The notes: generated by a model not told the origin, from the letters alone. Shown: positions 21,826-33,959, numbered from the stretch's first letter. The stretch: DNA of 64,000 nucleotides from Dipteronia dyeriana (GCA_032871835.1 CM065303.1:23004001-23068000); one strand, 5' to 3'. A program made the numbers and translations.

Positions 21826-23870
21826 CTACTTGGATATGCACTACAAATAGCGGCATACATTTTGAATGTAACGTCATCCAAATCTGTTCATATGACTCCC
21901 ATAGAGTTGTAGAATGGTCGTAAAGCTAGTTTGTGACATTTCTGTTTATGGAGGTGTACAACATACGTGTTAAAGAACAGAAGTGGAAGTTAGACTCCAA
22001 GTCTATGGTTTGCCTATTTGTAGGATACTCCAAGGAGACAAGAGGTGGACACTTTTATAGTCCCGAAGATAACAAAATATTTGTATCGAAAAATGCAACG
22101 TTTCTTGAGGACAATTATATTAGTGACCATAAACCTCGTTCTATGATTGTATTGAATGAGTTGGAGTCTGGTAAGACTAGTGCTTCATCAATAAAGAGTT
22201 GTTGATCCATAAAAATCCGAGAGTCAGATGGTTCCTGATCAGGATACACTACTACCTAGATGTAGTGGGAGGGTTGTAAGACAACCTGAATGTTATTTAG
22301 GTATAGGTAAAGGACAATGTGTTGTCTCTGCTGATAATATGGATTATCCATTTACATTTAAGAATACAATGGAAGATATTGATAAATAGGAATTGCTTAA
22401 AGCCATAAATCTCGAGATGGATTCTATTCACTCTAACTCAGTCTGTTATCTTATAGACTTTATTGGATGGGGTAAAACCCATAGGGTGTAAGTGGATCTA
22501 TAAGACAAAGAAAGGAGTACACATGAAGGTAAAGACCTTCAAGGCAAGGCTAGTGACAAAGGCTTATACCTAGAAAGAGAGGGGTCGATTATGAAGAGAC
22601 CTTCTCGCCAGTAGCCATGTTTAAGTTTATAAAGATTCTCTTATCCATTGCTGCTTATTTCAATTATGAAATTTCACAGATGGACGTCAAGATTGCATTC
22701 TTGAATGATAATCTTGACGATAGCATCTATATGATGCAACTCTAGGGATTCGTGTCTCTAGATCAAGAGCAAAAGGTTTGTAAGCTGTAAAGATCCATCT
22801 ATGGACTTAAGCAAGCATCTAGATCTTGGAACATTAGGTTTGATGATGTGATCAAAAACTTTGGCTTCGAGCAGAATGTCGATGAGCCTTATGTCTATAA
22901 GTGCACCATTGATAAGAAAGCAGTTTTTTTGGTCATATACGTATATGATATCCTACTAATTAGAAATGATGTGGGAGTGTTGTCTGATGTAAAGGGCTTA
23001 CTGGTTAGCCAATTCCAAATGAAAGATTTAGGAGAGACGAGTTATGTTCTATGGATCCAACTTATAAGGGATCGTAAGAACAAACTCATAGCACTCTTTC
23101 AAGCGTCATATATCGATAAGATTCTTGTGTGATTTTCGATGTAAAGTTCCAAGAAAGGTAATTTACCTTATAGGGATAAAGTGCACTTGTTTAATGAATG
23201 GTGCCCTAAGACACCTTAAGAAGTTGAGGATATGAGACATGTACCCTATGCATCGACAGTTGGTAGTCTCATGTATGCTATGTTATGCACAAGACCGATC
23301 ATCTACTATACAGCTGGAATAGTCAGCAGATACCAGTCCAACCCAGGATTGGATCATTGGGTTGCTATCAAGACTATTCTCAAGTATCTTTAGAGAATGA
23401 GAAACCATATGCTAGTGTATTTCAAACAGGATTTGATCTCGTGTATGTTAAGACACCTTAACAAGTTGAAGATATAAAACGTGTACCCTATGCATCGACA
23501 GTAGGTAGTCTCATGTATGCTATGTTATGCACAAGACCGAACATCTACTATACAGCGGGAGTAGTCAGTATATACCAGTTCAACCCAGGATTGGATCATT
23601 GAGTTGTTGTTAAGACTATTCTCAAGTATCTTCGGAGAAAGGGAAACTATATGCTAGTGTATTCCGGATAGGATTTGATCCCGTTAGAATACACAGATTC
23701 TGACTTTCAATCAGACAGGGATTCTAGAAAATCCATGTTTGGATTAGTTTTTACCCTAAGTGGTGAAACCATTGTGTGGAGAAGTATCAAGCAATCTTGC
23801 ATTGCTGACTTCACCATGGAAGCCGAATAAGTAGTAAGCAATTTCCAAAGTCTTACTACATATTGCAAAG
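21826..23870 (+). mobile_element. Copia relic C (integrase C-terminus to RNase H)
   Basis: It starts in integrase (GYALQIAAYILNVTSSKSVH, TPIEL), with FVGYSKETRGGHFYSPEDNK and NATFLEDNYI in the 21933-22205 frame. RT follows with several stops: KWIYKTKKG, MDVKIAFLN, SIYGLKQASR, then VIYVYDILLIRND, where the first catalytic Asp of YVDD is Tyr, and MKDLGETSYVLWIQLIRDRK. RNase H includes SLMYAMLCTRP and is tandemly duplicated. The relic ends near 23850 after TMEAE. No LTR, primer site or polypurine tract is seen, so it is a fragment. Confidence 0.85.
23208..23690 (+). repeat. 242-bp tandem duplication in Copia C RNase H region
   Basis: AAGACACCTTAA.AAGTTGA starts at 23208 and again at 23450. Both copies carry GTACCCTATGCATCGACAGT, GTCTCATGTATGCTATGTTA and AACCCAGGATTGGATCATTG. 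The copies differ at many positions, so the duplication is not recent. Confidence 0.9.
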
Positions 23871-23936
23871 CATCGGATTTTAAATGTATTTCTTCCGTAT
23901 AGGTTAATAATAATTTTAGGTTAAAAATCAATCCAA

Positions 23937-24244
23937 TTTCTTAATTAGGATATAAAATCCTGAAAAAAAAAAGTTCACTTATGAACCTGGAGTTTATATA
24001 TGAACAAATCCTTTAATTTAATAGAACATGATTTCTATTATTTAGAACCTAAAATTCTATATATACAAATTACATTTATAAACCAGAAGTTTAATAATGA
24101 ATTGAAATTCACGTGGCAAGAGTTTTTGTTATTTGAGACATGAAGTTCTAAATATATATAATAAAAAAATGAACCTGAAGTTCAAAGTTTTGAGCTAATC
24201 AAAACAACGTTTTAAAATGACATGAGTTTTATTAAGAATTCTTC
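23937..24244. repeat. About 300-bp dispersed repeat, inverted copy at 49955-50254
   Basis: From TTAATTAGGATATAAAATCC to GAATTCTTCATTA, this stretch matches the reverse complement of about 49955-50254 nearly end to end. Shared words include GAACATGATTTCTATTATTT, AATGAATTGAAATTCA and GAGCTAATCAAAACA. It holds GAACCTGAAGTTC, the near-palindrome that makes up the long array at 50750-51705. It lies exactly between two Copia relics, and its edges are sharp, so it looks like a complete small insertion. Confidence 0.8.
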
Positions 24245-26005
24245 ATTATTGTTTGATCTTAAACCATTCAAAGTAAAGTTAATAATAGATTCACTCTGTG
24301 CATCTCAAGCTATAAAAATTCCTAAAGAGAGAAAAACAATGTCTGAAGAATTTAATGCACTCATTCGGAATGCCACATGGGACTTAGTACCCTCACACTC
24401 CGCTCACAACATTGTAGGGTGAAAATGGGTGTTCCGTATAAAAAGGTTACTGGACGGTTCTATCTCTCGATACAAGGCACGATTAGTAGCCAAGTGATTT
24501 CACCAACGGCAAGGTCTTGACTACATTGAAACCTTCAATCCAGTGGTTAAATCCACCATAATTAGGGTAATAATAAGTGTCGCGGTATCTCATGGTTGGT
24601 CACTTCGTCAGCTGAATGTGAATAATGTCTTTATTCAAGGGCATCTGTCTGGGGATGTCTTTATGGCACAACTTCTGGGCTTCATAGACCCTGCCTATTC
24701 TGCACACATATGCCGCCTCAAGAAATCCATCTATGGTCTCAAACAAGCCCCTCGGGCTTGGTATAATGAGCTTCGTCAATCTCTACTTCAAGTTAGGTTT
24801 GTCAATTCTAAATCTGACTTATCTCTATTCATTTTTAATGTTAATGGATGTGTTATGTTTCTTTTGGTGTATGTTGACAATATAATCATCACTGGAAGTG
24901 ATTGGGCTCTAGTGGAAAAATTTATGGGTACACTTGCTCAACGATTCTCGATCAAAGACATAGGCTCATTGTCCTACTTTCTTGGTGTTGGGGTTCTTCA
25001 ATCTCCACATGGCATGTTTCTCTCCCAACAGAAATATGTTACTGATCTATTGGTCCGTACTAAAATGTTTGATGCCAAACCAGTCTCCACTCCATTGCTA
25101 ACAGACAATTCTTTGAAACTCCCTGACAACAAGTCTCTCACAGATGCCACTGAATTTCGTTAGGTAATTGGAGCCCTACAATACTTATCTTTCACTCACC
25201 CTAACATTGCGTTTGCAGTAAACAAACTTGCTCTATTCATGCATCGCCCAACCACTGGCCACTGGGTCATTGCTAAAAGGCTTTTTCGTTACCTACGTGG
25301 GACTCTCGGTTATGGGCTCCACATTCATTGTGACTCTCTGATCTCACTACATGGATTCTCTAACGTAGATTGGGCAGGAAACCATGTTTACCGCACATCC
25401 ACCAATGTCTATATCATCTTCATTGGCACAAATGTGATCTCATGGTGCTCTCACAAACAACGAATGGTCGCTTGATCCTCAATAAAGGTGGAATATAGGA
25501 TGTTGTTCTTGCTGCCGCGGAATCTATATGGCTCTCCAATCTCCTGCGTGAACTATCTGTTGCTGTAACTCATCAACCGACAATTTATTGTGATAATGTT
25601 GGTGCCACATATCTATGCTCGAATCCAGTATTTCACTCAAGAATGAAGTATATAGCTATTAACTTTCATTTCGTCCAGGAAAAAATTCAACATGGACAAC
25701 TTCGGGTATCCCATATAACCTTCACTGACCAACTAGCTGACTTGCTCACCAAACCGCTGGATCTATAAAGATTTTACCTAAATCGAGGTCTAAGGGAGGA
25801 ATATTGTCATGTCCCACATCGCTAACGAATTTGCTCAATGGTTTGTATATAAGCCTTGGTAATACGGATCGGGATTCAAGTTCATTCATGGTCATCGCGT
25901 TGAGCACCCAAAATGGGGCTGAACTTTGTGGCCCTCTATAGAGAGCAAATGGGGTCGTATTTGCCATTATGATATATTTTCGAAAAGCCCCAGACAAGCA
26001 CTTTA
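24245..26005 (+). mobile_element. Copia relic D (RT-RNase H and partial 3' LTR)
   Basis: It begins in RT (MSEEFNALIRNATWDLVPSH, then stop, KWVFRIKR). The longest clean frame, 24543-25163, has LRQLNVNNVFIQGHLSGDVF, SIYGLKQAPRAWYNELRQSL, LLVYVDNIIITGSD (YVDD to YVDN) and FSIKDIGSLSYFLGVGV. After one stop come GALQYLSFTHPNIAFAVNKL and RNase H (NVDWAGNHV, VISWCSHKQRMVA). Later RNase H is frameshifted. The polypurine tract AAGGGAGGAA is at about 25793-25802. It is a different lineage from Copia C, judging from FLGVGV and the LTR. Confidence 0.87.
25805..26005 (+). repeat. Partial 3' LTR of Copia relic D
   Basis: TGTCATGTCCCACATCGC starts right after the polypurine tract. A TATATAAG promoter word lies at about 25846-25853. 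The 3' end is not identifiable, because sequence of the LINE fragment takes over near 26010. Confidence 0.6.
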
Positions 26006-26011
26006 TTTGTT

Positions 26012-26998
26012 ATGCAGAATTTGTCTTATGTAACGAGATGTGTAGGCCAAAATTTTTCAGAAGTGAGACTAAATTCAGAATTGGGCTGTCAAGAAGAATC
26101 GTTCAGAGTGGTTTTGAATGGTTCAGTTGTGATAGCCTTACTTGATCAAGTAGAGATGACAACTGCAAATGAAGAAGGTGATCAAGGTAAAGGGAATGGT
26201 CCAACAAATGTTAAAGATAGAGTTCCATCTATTGAATTCTTTATCGATTTAAATGGAAAGGTCTCTGTGGAAGAGGATGATGAAGAGAGAAGTCCTTTGT
26301 CCAAGAGCAGAGTCCTTAAGAGTCATCAAGAAACAGCAAGGGAAGAGGTTGTAGCATTAGATAAAGGTTATATTGGAGGAGTAGAAAATGACCAGTCCAT
26401 AATGAGGACAAAAAGAAAAAAATTCACTCTGTAAAGAGTCATGGTAAGAAAACAAGACATTCGAAGGCTAGGGCTTTTGATCTTGACCATGAATTCGGAA
26501 AGGGAAACATAGCCCCTGAGATGAAGAATGTTTCTTGGAACTTAAAAGATGAGATTGCCAAGGTTATCAAAGCCAGAGTAGCCTTAGGCTTGGATGTTAA
26601 GGGAAGAGAAAAGGATACGGTTGAGGAGATTGTTTGGAGGATTATAGCTGGTACCTTTGGTAAGATGGAAGGGATTCTGTCGTGCAATAACAAGTAGCGG
26701 TTGCATTTTTTGTGCTTTGTTTCTGTATGGTGGGTTTGGCTAGTTTCTGTGTGTCACTTTGGGGTTTTTAGGTTGGCTGGTTTTCTTCATTTATGTTTTA
26801 ACTTTTGGGGTCTAGCTTGTTGGGATATTTGTTGAGTGAGTTTGTGGTCCTCTGTTTTTGTTGGGGTTCCTACTTTAGCTGGTGTAACTTGATAGGTATT
26901 GACTGTTCTGTTTTGTGGGTTTTGTGTGGGTTTCAGATGGTTGTACCTTTCACCCTTTGGTGGCTTTCTTTTATGACATACCGTTGTTAAAAAAAAAA
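26012..26998 (+). mobile_element. Internally deleted LINE: ORF1 tail, 3' UTR and poly(A)
   Basis: The 140-codon frame at 26012-26434 is acidic and low in known motifs, and ends at a stop. A following frame reads ARAFDLDHEFGKGNIAPE and then EIAKVIKARVALGLDVKGRE to 26696, which resembles the end of plant LINE ORF1, just before the endonuclease of ORF2. There is no endonuclease or RT. A T/G-rich, 3'-UTR-like stretch follows and ends GTTGTT plus ten A (26989-26998). This layout fits a LINE with its ORF2 deleted. The LINE call rests on the poly(A) end and a remembered motif, so it is moderate. Confidence 0.5.
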
Positions 26999-27289
26999 TC
27001 CATTCACTACAGATAATAGAATATTGTCATAATTAGACTTGCAACTTTCAAAAGTGTTCTGGTTTGTTTCGCAAGTGCACATCGCAAACAAACAAAGACT
27101 TCATTATATCTTTGAGGGTTATTCGCAAACTCAGTGCATCACAGAATTGGTGGAGGCGAGTAATGTCTTAAGGATAATGACAACATATCGTGCATTGAAG
27201 CCAATTGTATTAGTGTTTTTATGAAACTATATTTTCTATTATATCTAAAATTTTGAATTTTGATACACTTGTGGATAATGTGGCAACAA

Positions 27290-28940
27290 TAAAGTGAACT
27301 GCCACAGAAGATCCTCTTAAAACATGGAGAAGTAAAAGGGCAAGAAAAGAAAAATCTTTTGGCCCCGACTTCATTGTGTATCTAGTTAAAGGTACTAGAG
27401 ATACACATGCGAGACAAACTATGGTCTCGTCAATAACTGAATCGGATCCCTTAACTTTTGAGGAAGCAATGAAGTCACAAGATGTTGCCTTTTGGAAAGA
27501 GGCAATTAATAATGAAATGGAGTCTATAATGGGCAATAAGACTTGGAAATTGGTTGACTTAACACCTAAATCAAAACCAATAGGTCGCAAATGGATCTTT
27601 AAAAAGAAGATGAAAGTTGATGGATTGGTTGATAAATTCAAGGCAAGGTTAGTAACAAAATTTTTTACCCAAAAGAAAGACTTTGATTATTTTGATACAT
27701 ATGCACCAGTTACAAGAACTGCTACTATAAGATCATTGATAGCATTAGCTTCAATTTATTGCCTTGAAATCCATCAAATGGATTTAAAAACGGTTTTTCT
27801 TAATGGAGAGCTAGAAATTTACATGGAGCAACCTGAAGGTTTTGTAGTTCTAAGACAAGAGCGCAAGGTTTGTAAAATTATCAAATCGTTATATGGTCTC
27901 AAACAAGCTCCCAAGCAATGACATGAAAAGTTCGATAAAGTCATTGTCTCAAATGGTTTCCAAATTCATGAACCTGATAAATATGTATATAGCAAATTCA
28001 AAGGAAACAAAGGTGTGATTATATGTCTTTATGTGGATGACATGCTAATTTTTAGGATTGATAATGAGAATATTAAACTCACAAAAACTTTGTTGTTGTC
28101 CAATTTCGATATGAAAGACATGGGACTTGCATATGTGATTTTGCGTATTAAAATTATCAAAAGAGATAATGCCATAGTACTGACCCAATCACAATATGTT
28201 GAAAAATATTGAAAAAGTTCAATCATTTTGATTGCAAGCCAATATCCACACCATTTGATTCTAGTATAAGATTATACCCAAACATAGGAAAGGCAATATC
28301 TCAATTAGAGTATGCTCATGTTATAGGATGTCTTATGTATGCAATGACTTGGACTAGGCTTGATATTGCATTTGTTGTCGGAAGGCTTAGTAGGTATACT
28401 TGTAATCCAAGTCAACTATATTGGCAAGTAGTGTATAGAATTTTAAAGTATTTAAAGCGTACTACGGATTATGGTATACATTACATTGGCTATCCTTCAG
28501 TTTTGGTAGGATTCACTAATGCAAGTTGGATCACAGATCGAAGTGATCATGCATCCACAAGTGGATGGATTTTCACACTTGGTAAAAGAGCTATTTCTTA
28601 GGGTTCCAAGAACAGACATGTATAGCAGACTCTACCATGGCTTCTGAATTTATTACATTAGCATCATGTAGTAAAGAAGCGGAGTGGTTAAGGAATTTAT
28701 TGATAGAAATTCCTATATCGCCAAAACCAATGCCTCTTTATCCATTCATTGTGATAGTAATGCAACATTATCTAGAGCATATAGTCAAATATACAATGGT
28801 AAATCTAGGCATATTGGCCTAAGACATAGTTATGTGAGGCAATTGCTCATAGATGGTGTGATAACCATTGATTATGTAAGATCATGCCAAAATTCGGCAG
28901 ACCCCTTTACAAAAGGCCTTACAAAGGATGTAAAGGGGTA
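27290..28940 (+). mobile_element. Copia relic E (RT-RNase H)
   Basis: It starts in the integrase-RT linker (LKTWRSKRARKEKSFGPDFI). RT: ESIMGNKTWKLVDL, KWIFKKKMKVDGLVDKFKAR, HQMDLKTVFLNGELEIYMEQ, SLYGLKQAPKQ, then a stop. The catalytic motif CLYVDDMLIF keeps both Asp. MKDMGLAYVILRIKI follows. RNase H in three frames: TWTRLDIAFVVGRLSRYT, DRSDHASTSGWIFTL, MASEFITLASCSKEAEWLRN, RHIGLRHSYVRQLL and SADPFTKGL. At least four lesions (27921, 28212, 28601, 28720) kill it. No LTR was recognised on either side; 28941-29110 holds nothing I can name. Confidence 0.87.
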
Positions 28941-29110
28941 AGACCTTGAATCCAGAGCATACCAAAATGCCTTATTAGTGTCAAATTAGGATATACAATA
29001 TATCACTATGCAACACATTAAATCCATCGATCTATACAAATGTCCTCGTCGGGCAACATAAGAGCAAATAGGGATCCCATCCCCAAGTTCTACTATTAAA
29101 ATAATAATAA

Positions 29111-31195
29111 TATAATAATAGAATGGCTAAGACTGAAAACATGAACATGCATGGTGCCTACCCCCATTTTCGGGCAACATTCGAAGTGTTTCATAGGAAA
29201 AGGGTCATACATTTATTCTCTCATGTTGTCTCTCATCCTCTACAACTCTACCTGCTTCTACTCCCCTTACAGGCACCTCTATGGCATCCAAAGCTCAACC
29301 ATCAGGGTCAACTAGAGGCATGTTTGTTGAGCTACCCATTGCTATTGCCTGTACTGGTTCAATTGGGACCTCTTGAATTTCCACCGTGGCACCCGGTCCA
29401 GTCTGCTCCCCCATCTCCTTGAGATGAGGCTAATCCTTCACCATCTCCTGGGTAGTAGGAAGGTCCCTCACCACCTCCTGAGAAGTAGGCTAATCCTCTA
29501 TCGTCTTGGTAGGTGGGTTTTCTTCTGATAAAAAACTAATCAAAATCTCACCATTTCCATCAGGGTTCTATTTCTCCTCTCCGTTACACCATTTTACTGA
29601 GGTGTACCGGGAGCTGTGAGTTGGAAAACTATCCCATGCTCGACCATGAAGTCTTCAAACACTTGATCAAGGTAATCATTTCCACGATCCGATCGTAATG
29701 ACTTGATAGTCCTACCTAATTGATTCTCAACTTCAACTCAGAATTCTTTGGACTTTTCAAATGTTTCTGACTTTCGTTGCATCAGGTAGACATATCCGTA
29801 TCTTGAGTAGTCATCTATAAAGGTGACATAATACTCATAGCCACCCCTAGCTCTAACATTCATAGGTCCGTAGAAATATGTATTTATGAGCTCCAATGGC
29901 TCAATGGCTCTATAGCTTTAAGGCTTTTTCTAGTAAAAGGTATCTTAGTCATCTTAGATTCACAGACAGATAAGATGCTAACTAGGGATGACAATTAAAC
30001 CCGACCCGTGGGACCCACCTAAACCTAACCCGTTTGGAGAGGGTTTGGTATGTGAAAATAGAACCCGTTGGCAAGATTAAATTTGAAATCTCAACCCGTC
30101 ACGGGTTCGGGGTTCAGGTTCGGGTGTGGAAAAAAACCAAACCCGAACCCATGAACCTGTTAGATTTAATAATTATTTAACAAATAATATTATAATAATT
30201 ACTTTTATAGTTCATTTTTATCTTACATCACATACATTGGACCCTATAATTAGTCTTTTCAGATTTTAAAATATCTTTAATTATTATTTTTCTTTTTCTT
30301 TTTATCTTTAGTCTTTATTTTCTTTTCTTCTCGATCTTCAACCCTCACACTCTTCAAAATTAAAACTCAACTTCTCCATTTATTTTCTCTGTAACTTTTT
30401 TTTTTCTTTTTCTCTTCAAAATTAAAACTCTTTGTCTTCTTCTTCTTCATATATTCTTCTTCTCTGACATTTTAAAGCTTTTTTTGCTCTTACCTTTTTT
30501 TTTTCATTTTCTCTAAAATTTAAAAGAATATAACTAACATGGATGGCTACCGACAACCGGGTTTGACTCGAACCGAGTTACGCACATAAAAGTGAGTCGC
30601 TTTGGAACAACAAATCCTTATGAGTTCGTGGGTTCGTGGGAGGGTTCGAATGTTGCTAAAATCCACAGGTGAACCCGAACCTGCTACATTTCGTGGGTTT
30701 ATGGGTGGGTCTGGATGTCATTTTTTTTCATGGGTTTGGGTTTGGGTTTGGTTTTTCCCAAACCTGCCCGAACTTGACCCATTGTCATTCCTAGTGCCAA
30801 CATTTAACTCACTTAAAGGTTCGCTTTTTACTAGTTTGTCTATCCTGTCAAGATTGATATGACCAAGCCTTAAATGCTAGAGATACGTGTCAGTATCTGG
30901 AGAAATCTTATGTCGTTTAGTTTTTGGTTTTTCGACCTTAAACATTTCGGCCTTGAGCAGTGTAATATGTATTAACGGTCTTAACACATACAAGTTGTTT
31001 TCATTGATTCTTGAACAAATATTCAGACCAGTCTTTCCAATAATAACGGACTTATTATTAGAAGAATTGTTAAAAGAAAAAGAATATGATTGTTCTAACA
31101 ATTTAGAAATGTAAATCAAATTCTGTGTAAATTGAGGAATATAAAAAACATTGTTCAATAATAAAAAGCTATTATTATTACAAACTATGTGTTCT
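29111..31195 (-). mobile_element. Copia relic F (protease end and integrase), split by a hAT element
   Basis: In minus order: LNNVFYIPQFTQNLIYISKL (pre-integrase, from about 31158), ending DTYL, then a stop, then HLRLGHINLDRIDKLVK near 30830. After the hAT insertion, integrase continues: MTKIPFTRK, and in other frames GGYEYYVTFIDDYSRYGYVY (first Asp), RSDRGNDYLDQVF (second Asp) and QLTAPGTPQ, a stop, NGV, with the Glu region degraded. The left part, to about 29111, is the Pro/Glu/Thr-rich integrase-RT linker. There is no RT and no LTR. Confidence 0.83.
29983..30793. mobile_element. 811-bp hAT-type non-autonomous element
   Basis: The left end is TAGGGATGACAAT and the right end is ATTGTCATTCCTA, an inverted repeat with one mismatch over 13 bases. 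It is flanked by an imperfect 8-bp duplication, ATGCTAAC (29975-29982) and GTGCCAAC (30794-30801). Subterminal regions are full of GGGTTCGGG/CCCGAACCC words; the core is T-rich and non-coding. It interrupts the integrase of Copia relic F, so it is younger than that relic. No transposase frame is present, so it would have needed one supplied in trans. Confidence 0.85.
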
Positions 31196-31254
31196 AATGG
31201 TAAAGTGTATGGGATTGCTTACTATATATTTTATTGATAAAACCTTTTTAGCTC

Positions 31255-32370
31255 CAATTATTAGTGAGACACTCTGGTCATATATGGAACATTTTCATAA
31301 GGAAGTCATCCAGATGGGTTTTTTCACCGAGAAGGAAATACCGCAAACTTTCGGCGAAACCTGTGGGCAGGCAAGCGCTTTCGATTTTTTGCCAAGTGAT
31401 CTCCAGAGAACTACCAAGAGGCCTATGATTGGGCTCTCGAGCTGGTCAAGATTGATGAACAACTCAAGGTCAAAATGGAGCTTGACGATATGGGAGCGGT
31501 GAAGCGCTAGAAGAAGGAACCAGAATAAACCCTCCAATAGATCAACGTATCGTCCTCTCCCATCCCAATCTTGATAAGAGCGGTTTCCGGTAAGATAAAT
31601 CCCTCAGCGAGCTTTGCATACTCCAAGGAATGTAGCCTCTGTAACACGAGATAAAAGTGGGTATGATCACTATACCCCCATAAATACGTCCCCGCAAGAC
31701 AATCTACCTCGCCATTCGGGACAAGGGGCTTCTACAAATGCTTGCACCCATGAAAGCTCTAGCAGACAAGAGGAGTCGTTACAAGTACTATGACTTCCAT
31801 GAAGACGTAGAACACAATACTTCAGAGTGTTATAGCCTGCATAACTAGATTGAAGGGTTTGTTAGGGGAGGATGTTTGGTAGAATTCTTACAGCAGGTCA
31901 GAGGCAACATCTAGACTGGAAGAGAGGTACAAGTGGAGATCCGTGATCATGCTGAGTAGAGAAATGGGGATCAAAAGGATTTGATGCAACAAATCCAGGT
32001 TATAAATACCATCAGTGAAGTGCCCACCCTGGCTAGCACCTCCAATAATTCCAGGAAAAATCATGCAAGGAAGATCTCCCATGTTGATGAAAGTCGGGGT
32101 ATCTTCAAGGTTGACCAGAGCCCAGCTGGCTCATCCAGTCAACATAAATTATTTTCACTAAGGCAGATGTCTACAATATTGTGCAGCCCACGATGATCCA
32201 ATGGTGATTACTGTACAGATTGCCAACTGTGTGGTTCACCACGTGCTCTTCGATATAGGCAGCAGTGTAGACATTCTCTTTAATGACACCTTGGAGAAAC
32301 TCAATTTGAAGCATTGGTGCTACAATAACTGCATAACCCCGTTGTATGGTAAAACAAAAGTGACTATAAT
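31255..32370 (+). pseudogene. Ty3/gypsy (Tat/Ogre-like) gag-protease relic
   Basis: The gag part is broken over frames: ETLWSYMEHFHKEVIQM, then YQEAYDWALELVKIDEQLKV and KMELDDMGAVKR near 31410-31510. The next gag part has HEDVEHNTSECYSLHN and FVRGGCLVEFLQQVRG (31800-31900). Protease: MVITVQIANCVVHHVLFDIG followed by SSVDILFNDTLEKLNL (32201 on), where D-I-G-S-S replaces the normal D-T-G-S-S. It stops near 32370. There is no RT or LTR. The lineage assignment rests on the shape of the gag and protease motifs. Confidence 0.7.
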
Positions 32371-32660
32371 TATTCAAACTATCAAGATTATAATTTTTTA
32401 TTTAAAATAATAATTAATTCTTAAATAGTGATTATTTAAAATTATAAATATTTAGTAACTATTAAAAAATTAAGAGAAAAACAATGAATTTGAAAATGTT
32501 AATAGCCATTTTTGGCAGGGGTCAAAGTGAAAATTTCTACCCAACTGGTTCCCGGTAGAACATGCTTCCTGATACCAGGTAGGGCTTGCATGCTACTGCC
32601 TACCTCGAAGTACCAGTCTTTGCACCACCTAAAGATCAGGACTAGTCAACAACAAGGTAA
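32371..32660. other. Short AT-rich spacer then GC-richer stretch, unassigned
   Basis: Nothing recognised. A-rich up to about 32510, then words such as CCCGGTAGAACATGC and CTACCTCGAAGTACC that may belong to the gypsy relic or to the LTR that follows. Confidence 0.4.
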
Positions 32661-33009
32661 TTCCTACCCAGTACCTAAATGCTAGCTATCAATGAACATA
32701 TATTCTCAACCAAGAAATAACAACTCAAGCATGTTATAAATACCATTAAACAAAAAGACATGCATTAAATCAACATATATGGCTAAACCTAGGCAAATAA
32801 GAACACACGAGATGCAATGAAGATTTAGGGTATGTTCAAATTACCTAGTAAATAGAAGCAAAAAGTATCCAAGATAAGATGATGCTAGATGCTCATGGAT
32901 TGATGTTTGGTTGAGTAATGAATGATTCTTAGGAGTCTCTCTCACAAGGAAAACACTTTCTCCCACTAGATATAATTTCTGGACTCATAAAAATGAGCAA
33001 GGGAGAAGG

Positions 33010-33056
<47 letters not shown>

Positions 33057-33714
33057 GTCAAAGTGAAGCTATGTTGTTTGGAAAGAAGCAATTTAAAACA
33101 CTAGAAGTAGCGTAGTGCACGGGTTACTACACAGGTAAGACACCCACAAAATTCCGTGCAAATGACACCCGAGAACACCAGCACTCAGTGCATTGGTAAC
33201 TACGCAGGTAGGAACCCACTAGCCACCTGCGCAAAAGGGACCCGAGACAACCATGCTTCGATGCATGAGTACCGTACGGGTAGGGGCGTATGCAATACCC
33301 GTACAACAAAGATCTTCAGGGAGGTCATACAACACTCTAAGAAAAGCACTTCATCGTGCATGTGCTGACATTTTCGATCAACAAACGAAAAATAAAAAAC
33401 AAAAAATAAAAAGCGTACAACATAACCACACTTAGAACTAACACCAAGGTGCATGCGTGAGAAGTGTAAAGAAAAACACAAATATAAAAGATTGAAACAC
33501 AAATGCAAGATGTGTAAAGAAAGCATTAGAGTGTGTGTGTGCAACTAGACTCTTCAAAGAGAGTAAAGCAAATGATATACCTTTGAAGTGCACTTGAGTT
33601 TGACGATGCTAGTGAAGCTTCATCACGAACAATAAGAGCTAATCTACCCTTACAAGTAAATCACCAATGTGGTTTGTCAATGAAATGAGCCAATCAAGAT
33701 ATGAGGAACTTACA
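32661..33714 (-). repeat. SIRE-like LTR D (truncated), minus orientation
   Basis: It matches part of the complete LTR at 56944-58781: AAGCATGTTAT.., GCTAAACCTAGGCA, GATGCTCATGGATTGA.GTTTGGTTGA. It ends GAGGAACTTACA at 33714, directly followed by a polypurine tract on the minus strand (AAAAAGGGAGAT, plus 33715-33726). On the minus strand it therefore starts TGTAAGTTCCTC. It contains a (TA)n promoter-like run and a GC-rich block at about 33110-33310. Its other end, with the CTAGAGGGGGTG word, is missing. Minus-strand frames at 33127-33544 fall in this LTR and are not genes. Confidence 0.75.
33014..33053. repeat. (TA)n microsatellite, 40 bp
   Basis: A perfect AT/TA run inside SIRE-like LTR D, at the position where other copies have TATA-like sequence (58127-58140, 47710-47749). 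Confidence 0.95.
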
Positions 33715-33959
33715 ATCTCCCTTTTTGGCTATTTCGTGACAAAGCCACCACTCACAAATCATCATCAGAAATAAACAACAACATGAGGTCAACAAAAGTT
33801 ATTACATTATAAAGAGATACCTAGATATTGGATTTGTAACTCTTCAAACTCTTGTAGAATAGTCACCCCTACAAAACAATAAAACTACACTTTCCAAGAA
33901 AAGTGTATGTGAGGTGATCAAGAGAAAACAAAAGATAATGGTTGAAACAAATATTATGG
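33715..33959 (-). mobile_element. SIRE-like internal 3' region, first part
   Basis: It starts with the polypurine tract and continues with sequence matching 58782-59010 (CCACCACTCACAA.TCATCAT, CACTTTCCAAGA.AAGTGTAT, GAGGTGATCAA). It is cut by solo LTR B at 33960 and resumes at 35539. It is non-coding. Confidence 0.75.

Noticed and set aside
26805..26990. 61-codon Trp/Cys/Leu-rich frame
   Set aside because: Lies in the LINE-like 3' UTR just before the poly(A).
29123..29422. 99-codon plus-strand frame
   Set aside because: Antisense to the integrase-RT linker of Copia relic F.
33127..33544. Overlapping Cys/Arg-rich frames on both strands
   Set aside because: They lie in the GC-rich block and adjacent LTR D sequence, which is non-coding in all related LTRs.
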